Shown here: one piece after another, positions 8,855 through 16,340 of the stretch
Position numbering within the stretch: the stretch's first letter is position 1
How the letters are laid out: every line of letters begins with the position of its first letter
Source of the DNA: Tropicimonas sp. IMCC34043
GTDB taxonomy: Bacteria; Pseudomonadota; Alphaproteobacteria; Rhodobacterales; Rhodobacteraceae
Assembly (NCBI RefSeq): GCF_003390845.1
Contig: NZ_QMEK01000001.1
Coordinates: 1,488,001-1,552,000 of the forward strand
Reading direction: 5' to 3'
Length of the DNA stretch: 64,000 nucleotides
Position numbers and translations under genes: made by a program
Notes under the pieces: generated by a model
What the model saw: the letters and a program-made list of their open reading frames with translations, nothing else
What the model was told of the DNA's origin: nothing
The model's database searches: none

Positions 8855-10038
8855 GCGGCGCGGCCTTGCAGACCATCCCGGGGTTCGACCGGATCGGTGA
8901 GGAGAACGCCTTTGCCGTTCTGGCGCGGGCCGCAGCGCTTGCGGCCGAGGGGCGCGAGATCATCAACCTCGGGATCGGCCAGCCCGATTTCGCGACCCCC
9001 GAGCATATCGTCGAGGCGGCGGTGAAGGCGCTGCGCGACGGCCACCACGGCTATACCCCCGCGGCCGGATTGCCGGACCTGCGCGAGGCGGTGGCAGCCG
9101 ATCTGTGGCGGCGCCACGGGGCGCAGGTCGATCCGGGCCATGTGCTGGTGGTGCCGGGCGGCAAGGTGACGATGTTCGCCGCAATCCTGATGTTCGGCGC
9201 CCCCGGGGTCGAGATCCTCTATCCCGATCCCGGGTTCCCGATCTATCGCTCGATGATCGAATTCACCGGTGCACGCCCGATCCCGGTGCCGGTCCGCGAG
9301 GAAAACGGCTTTGCCGTCTCGGCGGACGAGATCCTCGGTCTGATCACGCCCCGGACCCGCCTGCTGATCCTGAATTCGCCGGCAAACCCCTGCGGCGGCG
9401 TGACCCCGCGGGACGAGGTCGCGCGGCTGGTCGCGGGGCTCGACGCGCATCCGCAGGTGGCCGTGCTGTCGGACGAGATCTATGACCGGATCCTCTATGA
9501 CGGCGAAGAACATGCGAGCCTGCTCGGATACCCCGAGATACGCGACCGGCTGATCGTACTGAACGGCTGGTCGAAGACCTATGCCATGACTGGCTGGCGG
9601 CTGGGCTATGGGGTCTGGCCCGCGGAACTGATCGACAAGGCGCGAAAACTTGCGGTCAACTGCTGGTCCTGTGTCAACGCGCCGGCGCAATACGCCGCCA
9701 TTGCAGCGCTCGACGGCCCGCAGGAGGCGGTTGCGGCGATGGTGGCCGAGTTCGACGCCCGCCGGCAGATCATCGCAGCCGGGCTGAACGCGCTGCCGGG
9801 TGTAAGCTGTTCGGTGCCAAAGGGCGCCTTCTATGCCTTTGCCAATATCTCGGCCACCGGCTGGAAGGCGAAGCCGCTTGCCACCGCCCTGCTGGAGCAG
9901 GCCGGGGTCGCGACCGTCGGGGGACCCGATTTCGGTACGCTGGGCGAGGGATTCATCCGGCTGAGCTATGCCGCGCGCCGGGACCAGATTGCCGTGGCGC
10001 TGGAGCGGATGGCGGCGTTTCTGGCCCGGTCGGCCTGA
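8851..10038 (+). CDS. Class I/II pyridoxal-phosphate aminotransferase
   Basis: 395 residues of fold type I. INLGIGQPDFATPEHI is the substrate-binding start, YTPAAGLPDLREAVA follows, NSPANPCGG (175-183) is the nucleotide-handle Asn-Pro, and Lys242 in GWSKTYAMTGWRLGYG is the PLP lysine. It resembles aspartate or aromatic aminotransferase-like enzymes; specificity is not predictable. The GTG start at 8851 overlaps the upstream FAH stop (GTGA). The long upstream open frame is a shadow of that gene. A 3'-UTR repeat and a hairpin follow the stop. Confidence 0.92.
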   Translation: MSGAALQTIPGFDRIGEENAFAVLARAAALAAEGREIINLGIGQPDFATPEHIVEAAVKALRDGHHGYTPAAGLPDLREAVAADLWRRHGAQVDPGHVLVVPGGKVTMFAAILMFGAPGVEILYPDPGFPIYRSMIEFTGARPIPVPVREENGFAVSADEILGLITPRTRLLILNSPANPCGGVTPRDEVARLVAGLDAHPQVAVLSDEIYDRILYDGEEHASLLGYPEIRDRLIVLNGWSKTYAMTGWRLGYGVWPAELIDKARKLAVNCWSCVNAPAQYAAIAALDGPQEAVAAMVAEFDARRQIIAAGLNALPGVSCSVPKGAFYAFANISATGWKAKPLATALLEQAGVATVGGPDFGTLGEGFIRLSYAARRDQIAVALERMAAFLARSA

Positions 10039-10096
10039 TCCCGTGAGGAGCCGGTGGCGCGCTGTTCCGGCGGCGGTGCCGCGTCGCGTGCGGGTG

Positions 10097-10128
10097 CCTC
10101 CGGCGGGGATATTTTTGAACAGAAGAAA
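10097..10128 (+). repeat. Copy 1 of a 3'-UTR repeat (GGATATTTTTG-GAAGAA type)
   Basis: CCTCCGGCGGGGATATTTTT plus GAACAGAAGAAA lies 58 bp after the aminotransferase stop in sense orientation. It matches the element at 23657-23687, read on the minus strand after ribE. I remember the same motif from many Rhodobacteraceae intergenic regions. Function unknown. Confidence 0.6.
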
Positions 10129-10137
10129 TCGGCAGTT

Positions 10138-10163
10138 GCGCCCGGCGGTTTTTGGCCGGGCGC
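10138..10163. terminator. Hairpin between convergent genes
   Basis: GCGCCCGGC and GCCGGGCGC form a perfect 9-bp stem with an 8-nt T-rich loop. It sits between the aminotransferase (+) and the AspT-type transporter (-), so it may serve both strands as a terminator. Confidence 0.6.
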
Positions 10164-10172
10164 GGCGATGGG

Positions 10173-11858
10173 TCAGAATGTGCCGGTGGCGTATAGCAAC
10201 AGCACGATGACCTGTGGGGCAAAGATCCTCAGCCCCATGACCAGCGGATAGACCGCGGCATAGGCCACCGAAGCGGCCGGGCTTTCGTTCTGTGCATTGG
10301 CGAAGGCCAGTGCCGGCGGGTCGGTCATCGAGCCTGCCAGCACGCCGCAGAGCGTGAGATAGTTGAAGCCGAAGACGAAGCGCGCGACGAAGCCCACCAC
10401 CATCAGCGGGATCAGAGTGATCATCACGCCATAGGCCATCCAGTGCAGGCCCTCGCCGTTCAGCAGCGTGTCGAGGAACTGATCGCCCGCCTTGATCCCC
10501 ACCACGGCGAGAAACAGGATGATGCCGAATTCCCGCAGCGCGTGGTTGGCCACCGGCGGCATGAACCACATGAAGGGTCCCCAGCGGCCGAGCCGGCCGA
10601 GCAGGATCGCCACCACCAGCGGGCCGCCGGCCAGCCCGAGTTTGAGCGGGGCGGGCAGACCCGGCAGCGCGATCGGGATCGAGCCCAGCAGGATGCCGAG
10701 CGCGATACCGATGAAGACGCCGGGAAAATCGACCAGATCGAGGCGTTTGGACTGGTCGCCCAGCACGCCGCGGGTCTCCTCGATGGCTTCGGGTGTGCCG
10801 ACAACGGTGACGATGTCGCCGAATTCGAGGGTGCTGTCGGCCTGCACCGGAAGTTCGATCCCTGCACGCATGATGCGCGAGATCGTGGCGCCGTGGCTTT
10901 CCTCGAGCCCGAGCGAGCGCAGGCGATGGCCGAGCACCGATCGCTCTGTCACCACCATGCGGGCCCAGGTCAGCTTGGTGCCCTTGGTGGTCAGTTGCGT
11001 GTCGGTTTCCTCGCCCAGCACAAGGCGGATCGCGTTCAGCCGGTCGGGCGCACCGACAAGGTGCAACATGTCGCCGTCGTTCGCCACGGTGTCACGTCTT
11101 GGTACAAAGAGATCGCTGCCCTTTTTCATCCGCGAGGCCACCACGCCCTGATCGAACAGGCCCGGCACCTCCGACAGCTTCAGGCCGTCGAAGTTCGGGT
11201 TCCGGATCACGACGTTCAGCGACGGCAGCGCGCCCGAGCCGCCGCGGCGTTCGGTGTCATAGGCCCCCGCTTCACCGGCTACGTCGACGCGGGCGAGAAA
11301 GCGGATGCTCAGCATGGTCAGCAGGATGCCGAGGATGCCGAAGGGATAGGCGACAGCATAGCCGAGCGAGGGTTGCGCCACCGCATCGGTACCGGCGCCG
11401 ACATCGCGCAGCGCCTGGGTGGCGGCACCGAGGCCGGGCGTGTTGGTCACCGCCCCCGACATCAGGCCGACCAGCGCCGGCACCGGGACATCGAAGGCAA
11501 AATGGATCGCAACGGTGACCAGGACCCCCAGCACCACGATCATCGCGGCCGCGATGTTCAACTGCAATCCGGTCTTGCGCAGCGACCCGAAAAACCCGGG
11601 GCCGACCTGGATCCCGATTGTGAACACGAAGATGATCAGCCCGAATTCTCGAATGAACTCGAGCATTTCCGAGCTGAAATGAAGCCCGACGCGGCTGGCG
11701 AGGTCGCCGACCAGAATGCCTGCGAAAAGCACGCCGCCAATCCCGAGGCCGACGCCGCGATAATTCAGCCGGCCCAGCAACAGGCCGAGCGCGCCCGCAA
11801 GCGACAGCGCGATCGTGGTCAGGGCCACGCCGCTCATGGTTGGAAGGAACGGTATCAT
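10173..11858 (-). CDS. AspT/YidE family transporter
   Basis: 561 residues in the aspartate:alanine exchanger layout. An N-terminal block of hydrophobic helices (about 1-180) contains IGIQVGPGFFGSLRKTGLQL. Two TrkA-C (RCK-C) domains in the middle contain VVASRMKKGSDLFVPRRDTV and LGLEESHGATISRIMRAGI. A second block of membrane helices ends near ATGTF. Family members exchange small carboxylates across the inner membrane; the substrate here is unknown. ATG 11858 follows GAGGGAT and starts at the first membrane helix. The longer frame adds a non-homologous leader. Confidence 0.88.
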   Translation of the reverse strand: MIPFLPTMSGVALTTIALSLAGALGLLLGRLNYRGVGLGIGGVLFAGILVGDLASRVGLHFSSEMLEFIREFGLIIFVFTIGIQVGPGFFGSLRKTGLQLNIAAAMIVVLGVLVTVAIHFAFDVPVPALVGLMSGAVTNTPGLGAATQALRDVGAGTDAVAQPSLGYAVAYPFGILGILLTMLSIRFLARVDVAGEAGAYDTERRGGSGALPSLNVVIRNPNFDGLKLSEVPGLFDQGVVASRMKKGSDLFVPRRDTVANDGDMLHLVGAPDRLNAIRLVLGEETDTQLTTKGTKLTWARMVVTERSVLGHRLRSLGLEESHGATISRIMRAGIELPVQADSTLEFGDIVTVVGTPEAIEETRGVLGDQSKRLDLVDFPGVFIGIALGILLGSIPIALPGLPAPLKLGLAGGPLVVAILLGRLGRWGPFMWFMPPVANHALREFGIILFLAVVGIKAGDQFLDTLLNGEGLHWMAYGVMITLIPLMVVGFVARFVFGFNYLTLCGVLAGSMTDPPALAFANAQNESPAASVAYAAVYPLVMGLRIFAPQVIVLLLYATGTF

Positions 11859-12035
11859 GCGATATCCCTCACTTGGCCGTTTGGGGTCGCCACCTGTGTA
11901 GCGTGCCACCTCGCAGGGCCGCAATGGGCTGCTATGGCGCTCGGTCAAGATCGTCACAGGTGTCGCGTATTCGCAGACATTGCCGGGGTCCGCCATGCGT
12001 GGGCCGCCAAGGACGGTGCAGGGCGTTCTCTCCGC

Positions 12036-13358
12036 TCAGCGCGCCAGAACGAGGCTGGCCTTGAGACCACCGAGCCGCGCGCTTTCCTCCAGCCGCAGGG
12101 TGCCACCATGACGGCGGGCAATGTCGCGCGCGATCGACAGGCCAAGGCCCACCCCCGACCCGCGATTCTGGTTGCGCGCCGGATCGAGCCGGGTGAAGGG
12201 GCGCATCGCCTCTTCGCGGCGCTCGGGCGGAATGCCGGGGCCGTCGTCTTCGACGCAGAAAGTCACCGTGCGCCGACCGAGGCTGACTGTGACCTCGGCC
12301 CGGGTGGCATAGCGCAGCGCGTTGCCGATCAGGTTGCCAAGCGCACGCTCCACAGCCTGGCCGCGCAGGACGACCGGTTGCTCGGTACCCGGCCCGAGGG
12401 TCAGCACCACCTCACCGCCGCTGCGCAGCGCCTTGTCCACCACGTCCCGGGCAAGCAGCGACGGCGCCACCGGCTCGGGATCGTCCAGTTGATCGCCGCG
12501 GGCGAAGTCGAGAAAGCCGTTGATCAGCGCCTCCATCTCCTCGACATCGCCCAGCATATCCGCGACATCGCCGTCGGGCGGCATCATCGACAGCGCCAGG
12601 CGCATCCGGGTCAGCGGCGTGCGCAGGTCATGACTGACCCCCGACAGCATCTGCGTGCGCTGTTCGATCTGCCGTTCGATCCGTGCCCGCATGTCGAGAA
12701 AGGCCCGCCCTGCGGCCCGCACCTCGATCGCTCCGGCCGGACGGTAGGACACGATCTGACCCTTGCCGAAGGCCTCGGCAGCATCCGCAAGCCGCGTGAT
12801 CGGCCGCAGTTGATTGCGCAGGTAGAGAAAGGCGATGCCGGTCATCAGCGCCCCGATCGAGATCATCAGCACGAGAAACTGATGTGGGTTCGAGGCCGAG
12901 GCGCGTTTGCGGTCGATCACCGCGTCCACGAGCCCGTGTCTGGTCTGGATCTGGACCAGAAGCTTGCGGCTCGACCCGGCCAGATCGACGGCGTGAACCT
13001 GATGAAGCCCTTCGCGCAGGGTCCGGATGATCATCCGCCCCGAGACGTCATAGAACTCGCGCCGGTCGCCGGGCAGTTCCTCGCCCGACGGCGACAGCTG
13101 CACGCCGAGCGTATTGGCAATCGGCGCCGCCGAGAGAAGCCCGCGGTGCAGGTTGTCCACCGCGTCGATCTGTTTGACGATCTCGCGCAGCTCCAGCACG
13201 ATGCCGCGGGTCAGCTGCTGGGTCACGTCTTCGAAGTGCCGCTGGATGAAGACCATCGACACCACCAGCATCAGCACCGTCACCGGCACGATCAGGATCA
13301 GCGCCGCGCGCCCATAGAGGCCGCGGGGCATGGATTGTTTGAGCCAGTCGAAATTCAT
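12036..13358 (-). CDS. EnvZ-like sensor histidine kinase
   Basis: 440 residues. TM1 is at about 18-38, a periplasmic loop spans about 40-160, and TM2 about 161-181. A HAMP segment (NQLRPITRLADAAEAFGKG) follows. His243 is in GVSHDLRTPLTR, and the ATP-binding boxes are LGNLIGNALRYA (N), EDDGPGIPPE (G1) and GSGVGLGLSIARDIA (G2). The layout is that of the EnvZ/OmpR class. No response regulator is adjacent, which is unusual for this class. It is divergent from the MBL-fold gene with only 34 bp between starts. Confidence 0.92.
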   Translation of the reverse strand: MNFDWLKQSMPRGLYGRAALILIVPVTVLMLVVSMVFIQRHFEDVTQQLTRGIVLELREIVKQIDAVDNLHRGLLSAAPIANTLGVQLSPSGEELPGDRREFYDVSGRMIIRTLREGLHQVHAVDLAGSSRKLLVQIQTRHGLVDAVIDRKRASASNPHQFLVLMISIGALMTGIAFLYLRNQLRPITRLADAAEAFGKGQIVSYRPAGAIEVRAAGRAFLDMRARIERQIEQRTQMLSGVSHDLRTPLTRMRLALSMMPPDGDVADMLGDVEEMEALINGFLDFARGDQLDDPEPVAPSLLARDVVDKALRSGGEVVLTLGPGTEQPVVLRGQAVERALGNLIGNALRYATRAEVTVSLGRRTVTFCVEDDGPGIPPERREEAMRPFTRLDPARNQNRGSGVGLGLSIARDIARRHGGTLRLEESARLGGLKASLVLAR

Positions 13359-13392
13359 GGCAGAAGGCTAGCGCCGCCATGGTGCGAGAGGA

Positions 13393-14328
13393 ATGACCAA
13401 ATTGCCCGAGCCCGCCTTCAGTTGCGTCACGATCCCGGAACCGGGCCTGCGCCGGGTGCTGGCGCCGAACCCCTCGCCAATGACCGAACGCGGCACCAAC
13501 ACCTATCTGGTGGGCAAAGGTGCTGTGGCCGTGATCGACCCCGGCCCCGACGATGCGTCCCATCTTCAGAAGATCCTCGGCGCGCTCGGCCCCGAGGAGC
13601 GGATCAGCCATATCCTCGTCACCCACGCCCATAAGGATCATTCGCCACTCGCCCGGCGGCTCGCCGCGCGCACCGGCGCCCCGGTGCTGGGATTTGGTCC
13701 GCACGATGCCGGGCGCTCGGCGCTGATGGAACACCTGGCCGCCGAGGGGCTTGGCGGCGGCGAGGGCATCGACGCGGACTTCCTGCCCGATCATGCGCTG
13801 GCCGACGGCGCCGTCATCGAAGGCGCGGGCTGGCGGATCGAGGCGGTCTGGACACCGGGGCATCTGTCGAACCACCTGTGCTTTGCCTGGCAGGGCGCGC
13901 TCTTTACCGGCGACCACGTCATGGGCTGGGCCTCCTCGCTGGTCTCGCCGCCCGATGGCGATCTGACCGCCTTCATGGCCTCCTGCGACCGGCTCGCGGC
14001 ACGGTCTGACCGGGTCTACTATCCGGGCCACGGCGCCCCGGTTCAGGACCCGGCCGAGAGGATCGGCTGGCTGATCGCCCACCGCAGGGCGCGCGAGGCA
14101 CAGATCCTCGCAGAGCTCGATGCCGCGCCGGCCGATGCCGCCACACTGGCGCACCGCATCTATCGCGACACCCCTGCCCCGCTGTTGCCGGCTGCGGAGC
14201 GTAACGTGCTGGCGCACCTGATAGATTTGTCCAGCCGCGGAATGGTCGCCCCGCTCGGCCCGCTCGGCCCCGGGACTGTCTTTCGCCCCGTCGCGGACGG
14301 CGACGGGATCATTGCGACAAAATCGTGA
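13393..14328 (+). CDS. MBL-fold metallo-hydrolase (LACTB2-like)
   Basis: 311 residues. The metal motif HAHKDH is at 78-83 (His78, His80, Asp82, His83). The later ligands are in WTPGHLSNHLCF and FTGDHVMGW, and in YYPGHGAPVQDP. The C-terminal part (about 215-300) is a helical winged-helix-like domain, as in LACTB2-type enzymes. It likely hydrolyses an ester or phosphodiester with two zinc ions; the substrate is unknown. It shares a very short divergent region with the histidine kinase. The tRNA-Asn gene follows 48 bp downstream. Confidence 0.87.
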   Translation: MTKLPEPAFSCVTIPEPGLRRVLAPNPSPMTERGTNTYLVGKGAVAVIDPGPDDASHLQKILGALGPEERISHILVTHAHKDHSPLARRLAARTGAPVLGFGPHDAGRSALMEHLAAEGLGGGEGIDADFLPDHALADGAVIEGAGWRIEAVWTPGHLSNHLCFAWQGALFTGDHVMGWASSLVSPPDGDLTAFMASCDRLAARSDRVYYPGHGAPVQDPAERIGWLIAHRRAREAQILAELDAAPADAATLAHRIYRDTPAPLLPAAERNVLAHLIDLSSRGMVAPLGPLGPGTVFRPVADGDGIIATKS

Positions 14329-14337
14329 AATCCCCTC

Positions 14338-14366
14338 TGGACGCCCCCGAGAGCCATTGCTATACG
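14338..14366 (+). promoter_or_regulatory. Likely promoter of tRNA-Asn
   Basis: TGGACG (14338-14343), 17 bp, then TATACG (14361-14366), placed 10 bp before the tRNA start. Confidence 0.55.
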
Positions 14367-14376
14367 CGCCCCGTGT

Positions 14377-14451
14377 TCCGGCGTAGCTCAGCGGTAGAGC
14401 AGTTGACTGTTAATCAATTGGTCGTAGGTTCGATCCCTACCGCCGGAGCCA
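14377..14451 (+). tRNA. tRNA-Asn (GTT)
   Basis: 75 nt with encoded CCA. Acceptor TCCGGCG/CGCCGGA, D-arm GCTC/GAGC, anticodon loop CTGTTAA with anticodon GTT, T-arm GTAGG/CCTAC with loop TTCGATC. All stems pair. The accessory region begins right after this gene, so its 3' end is the likely integration target. Confidence 0.97.
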
Positions 14452-14485
14452 AAAATCCCAAAGATTTCAGCTACATACGAAAAGA

Positions 14486-14500
14486 CCCGCCACTGGCGGG
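14486..14500 (+). terminator. Hairpin downstream of tRNA-Asn
   Basis: CCCGCC-ACT-GGCGGG, preceded by GAAAAGA and followed by CCTTG. It lies 34 bp after the tRNA and is a plausible terminator of the tRNA transcript. Confidence 0.55.
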
Positions 14501-14517
14501 CCTTGCCGTTTGGCTCT

Positions 14518-14537
14518 GGGGGAACACCGGGGGAACA
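14518..14537 (+). repeat. Direct repeat GGGGGAACA x2 near the tRNA-Asn junction
   Basis: GGGGGAACA at 14518-14526 and 14529-14537, 11 bp start to start. Short direct repeats of this spacing beside a tRNA 3' end are what integrase or excisionase arm sites look like. That reading is inference. Confidence 0.4.
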
Positions 14538-15098
14538 GATTCACCCCCCTCTTGGCGGTCTATCCCCTATGGCGCGGCGTGCGTAATTGGCGGGGAATGA
14601 GCGCGTAGTTGAACTATGGGGCTATGTTCCGGCAAGGTGCGAGTCGGCAAGCCATACCTCTGCAACATGACCGTTTTGGGTAGTTTCAGGGGAGCCACGT
14701 CGCAAAGCCTGCACTCGGACCGAAATCCCGATCAGATACGCGATAAGCAGAATCCGGAGGACGAGTTCGGGACCGCTTGTGTGTCGTCCAGTAGAGCCGG
14801 TTGAAAGTCAGCGATGCGCAAGGAGCGTTCGCTGCAAAGTTGCGAACCGAGGTCGGCCCAGACGACGTGACCGGCCCGAAGCCGCCGTCCGATGCCCAAC
14901 CTCGGTGTCGCGCTACGGCACGTCATTGCGGACCTTCGCCGCAACTGAAAAAATTAGGTGACGGGCGAACTCACACGTTGTGGGGCAGAGCTGTCGTTTC
15001 TAGTCTCGGGATCAATGACCAAGGCTTTTCGGGCTCATCCTTGGTTGCCCGAGCGGTCAATATGTTCTCGACACGAGGGGCGTTATCGGAGGGAAGTG

Positions 15099-15782
15099 AT
15101 GATCAACCTGAGTGTGGGCGAACGAGATGCCATTGAAGACATGGATGTGGATGCACTTCGAAATGCCATCGAGGAAGCACGGAAAGCGCACAGCTCGACT
15201 GCAGTGACCCGCCTACAGCTTTATCGCCTTGGCGCTTACGTTCAGGAAGCCGAACGGCGGTTCAACTTGGCATTGGCCAACCTACGCAAGGCGAAGGCCG
15301 CGGCAAAGATTGCAAGTGCTGAGCAAGAAGCCATTCGTGCCGGATGGGATCTCGCCTCAGCAGTCGATCAGATGAAGAATCGGGCAAGACAGGAGAGGCG
15401 CGATGGTGAGCGCTTTTGTGTCGATGACCACATCCACGAACCCTTCACGTTCCGACCAGAGATGACTGTCTCGGTTTCGTACCGCTGGCGGACCATGGAA
15501 AACGACGACTGGTCTTATGGTCGGATAATCTTCCATCACCAGCATGTTGCCCGGCCCCAGCTCGGGGCTTTCGCTGATCGGCGCAAGCTCACTGCGCGTC
15601 AGCGCGAGAACGAGCTATCGGAGGCGCTCCGCCGGGAGTGGTATCACATGCGCGATTTGGCACTTTTCAGCGTGAGGGATTTTTTCCGCGATGGTGGCAA
15701 CGGGGCCGACATCCCGGAGACGTTCGATGCCATCACTGATCGCGGCAGCTTGAATAACTTCAGTCTGAACTTCTGGGCATGA
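15099..15782 (+). CDS. Hypothetical protein, coiled-coil N-terminal half
   Basis: 227 residues after a clear GGAGGG site. Residues about 8-100 are Ala/Glu/Arg-rich and helical, probably a coiled coil, with LANLRKAKAAAKIASAEQEA as the densest part. The C-terminal half looks globular with aromatics (SYRWRTMENDDWSYGRIIFH). There is no signal peptide, membrane helix or recognised domain. It lies in the island behind tRNA-Asn, with lower GC than the flanking core, and converges with the OLD-ATPase pair. Function unknown. It may be cargo or a defence-related accessory gene. Confidence 0.7.
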   Translation: MINLSVGERDAIEDMDVDALRNAIEEARKAHSSTAVTRLQLYRLGAYVQEAERRFNLALANLRKAKAAAKIASAEQEAIRAGWDLASAVDQMKNRARQERRDGERFCVDDHIHEPFTFRPEMTVSVSYRWRTMENDDWSYGRIIFHHQHVARPQLGAFADRRKLTARQRENELSEALRREWYHMRDLALFSVRDFFRDGGNGADIPETFDAITDRGSLNNFSLNFWA

Positions 15783-15915
15783 CAACCTCGCAGCTGCCGA
15801 TCTCCACAGTGCAGCGTTTCGTGGGGCCATATTCGGGTAAATCCGTTGTTCACGGCCCAGACCGGACCTTCGCCGCCCAGTAAAATGCTGCAATGCAGCA
15901 GATCGAAAGCGGACA

Positions 15916-16329
15916 TCAAACCTGCTTTGATTTGCTACAGCTTTCGAGCCAACCAGCGATTGCGTCATGGAGCATCCATGGGGACGGGGCGCTGCACGTG
16001 ATATCTGAAGCTCCATTTGCAGTGAAGTGACACCACTCTTCGTCATCTGACACCCATTCGCCGATGATTTCGCCATCGACCAGCAACACGTCTCCTTTGA
16101 ATGCTTTATTGTGGTAGCCGAGCATTACGATGCCATGACGAACCATGCCGCCACTGTCGATCAAGTGGCAGATAGCTGCAAACAGAGCACGCAAATCGTC
16201 TTGCGAGCGCCCTGCAATTTGGCCAACCTCGAAGGAGCGGAATTTTAGTTTCCCAGTGAGTTGCTCGCTGCTATTGCCTTGTTCAACCTCACATGACAAA
16301 TCGCCTTGGCTCAACGTCTCAATGTGCAT
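15916..16329 (-). CDS. Hypothetical protein, partner of the OLD-family ATPase
   Basis: 137 residues, acidic, with alternating hydrophobic strands (GIVMLGYHNKAFKGDVLLVD and GEIIGEWVSDDEEWCHF) and a helical end (MLHDAIAGWLESCSKSKQV). No domain is recognised. It starts 11 bp after the stop of the OLD/TOPRIM gene on the same strand, and its ribosome site (AGGA) overlaps that intergenic stretch, so the two form a two-gene operon. The arrangement suggests an accessory or regulatory subunit of the ATPase. This is inference from position only. Confidence 0.72.
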   Translation of the reverse strand: MHIETLSQGDLSCEVEQGNSSEQLTGKLKFRSFEVGQIAGRSQDDLRALFAAICHLIDSGGMVRHGIVMLGYHNKAFKGDVLLVDGEIIGEWVSDDEEWCHFTANGASDITCSAPSPWMLHDAIAGWLESCSKSKQV

Positions 16330-16340
16330 ATTCCTGACGC

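Larger units (their letters stand above)
14452..15098. other. Gene-less left flank of the accessory region
   Basis: 647 bases without a credible gene. The first 90 hold a terminator-like hairpin and two GGGGGAACA repeats (separate entries). The rest has short frames with no recognisable product. I found no integrase gene and no second copy of the tRNA 3' end here. Confidence 0.5.

Noticed and set aside
10443-13634. 1063-residue open frame on the plus strand
   Set aside because: It is antisense to both the AspT-type transporter and the histidine kinase, which have clear domain motifs. No protein family was recognised.
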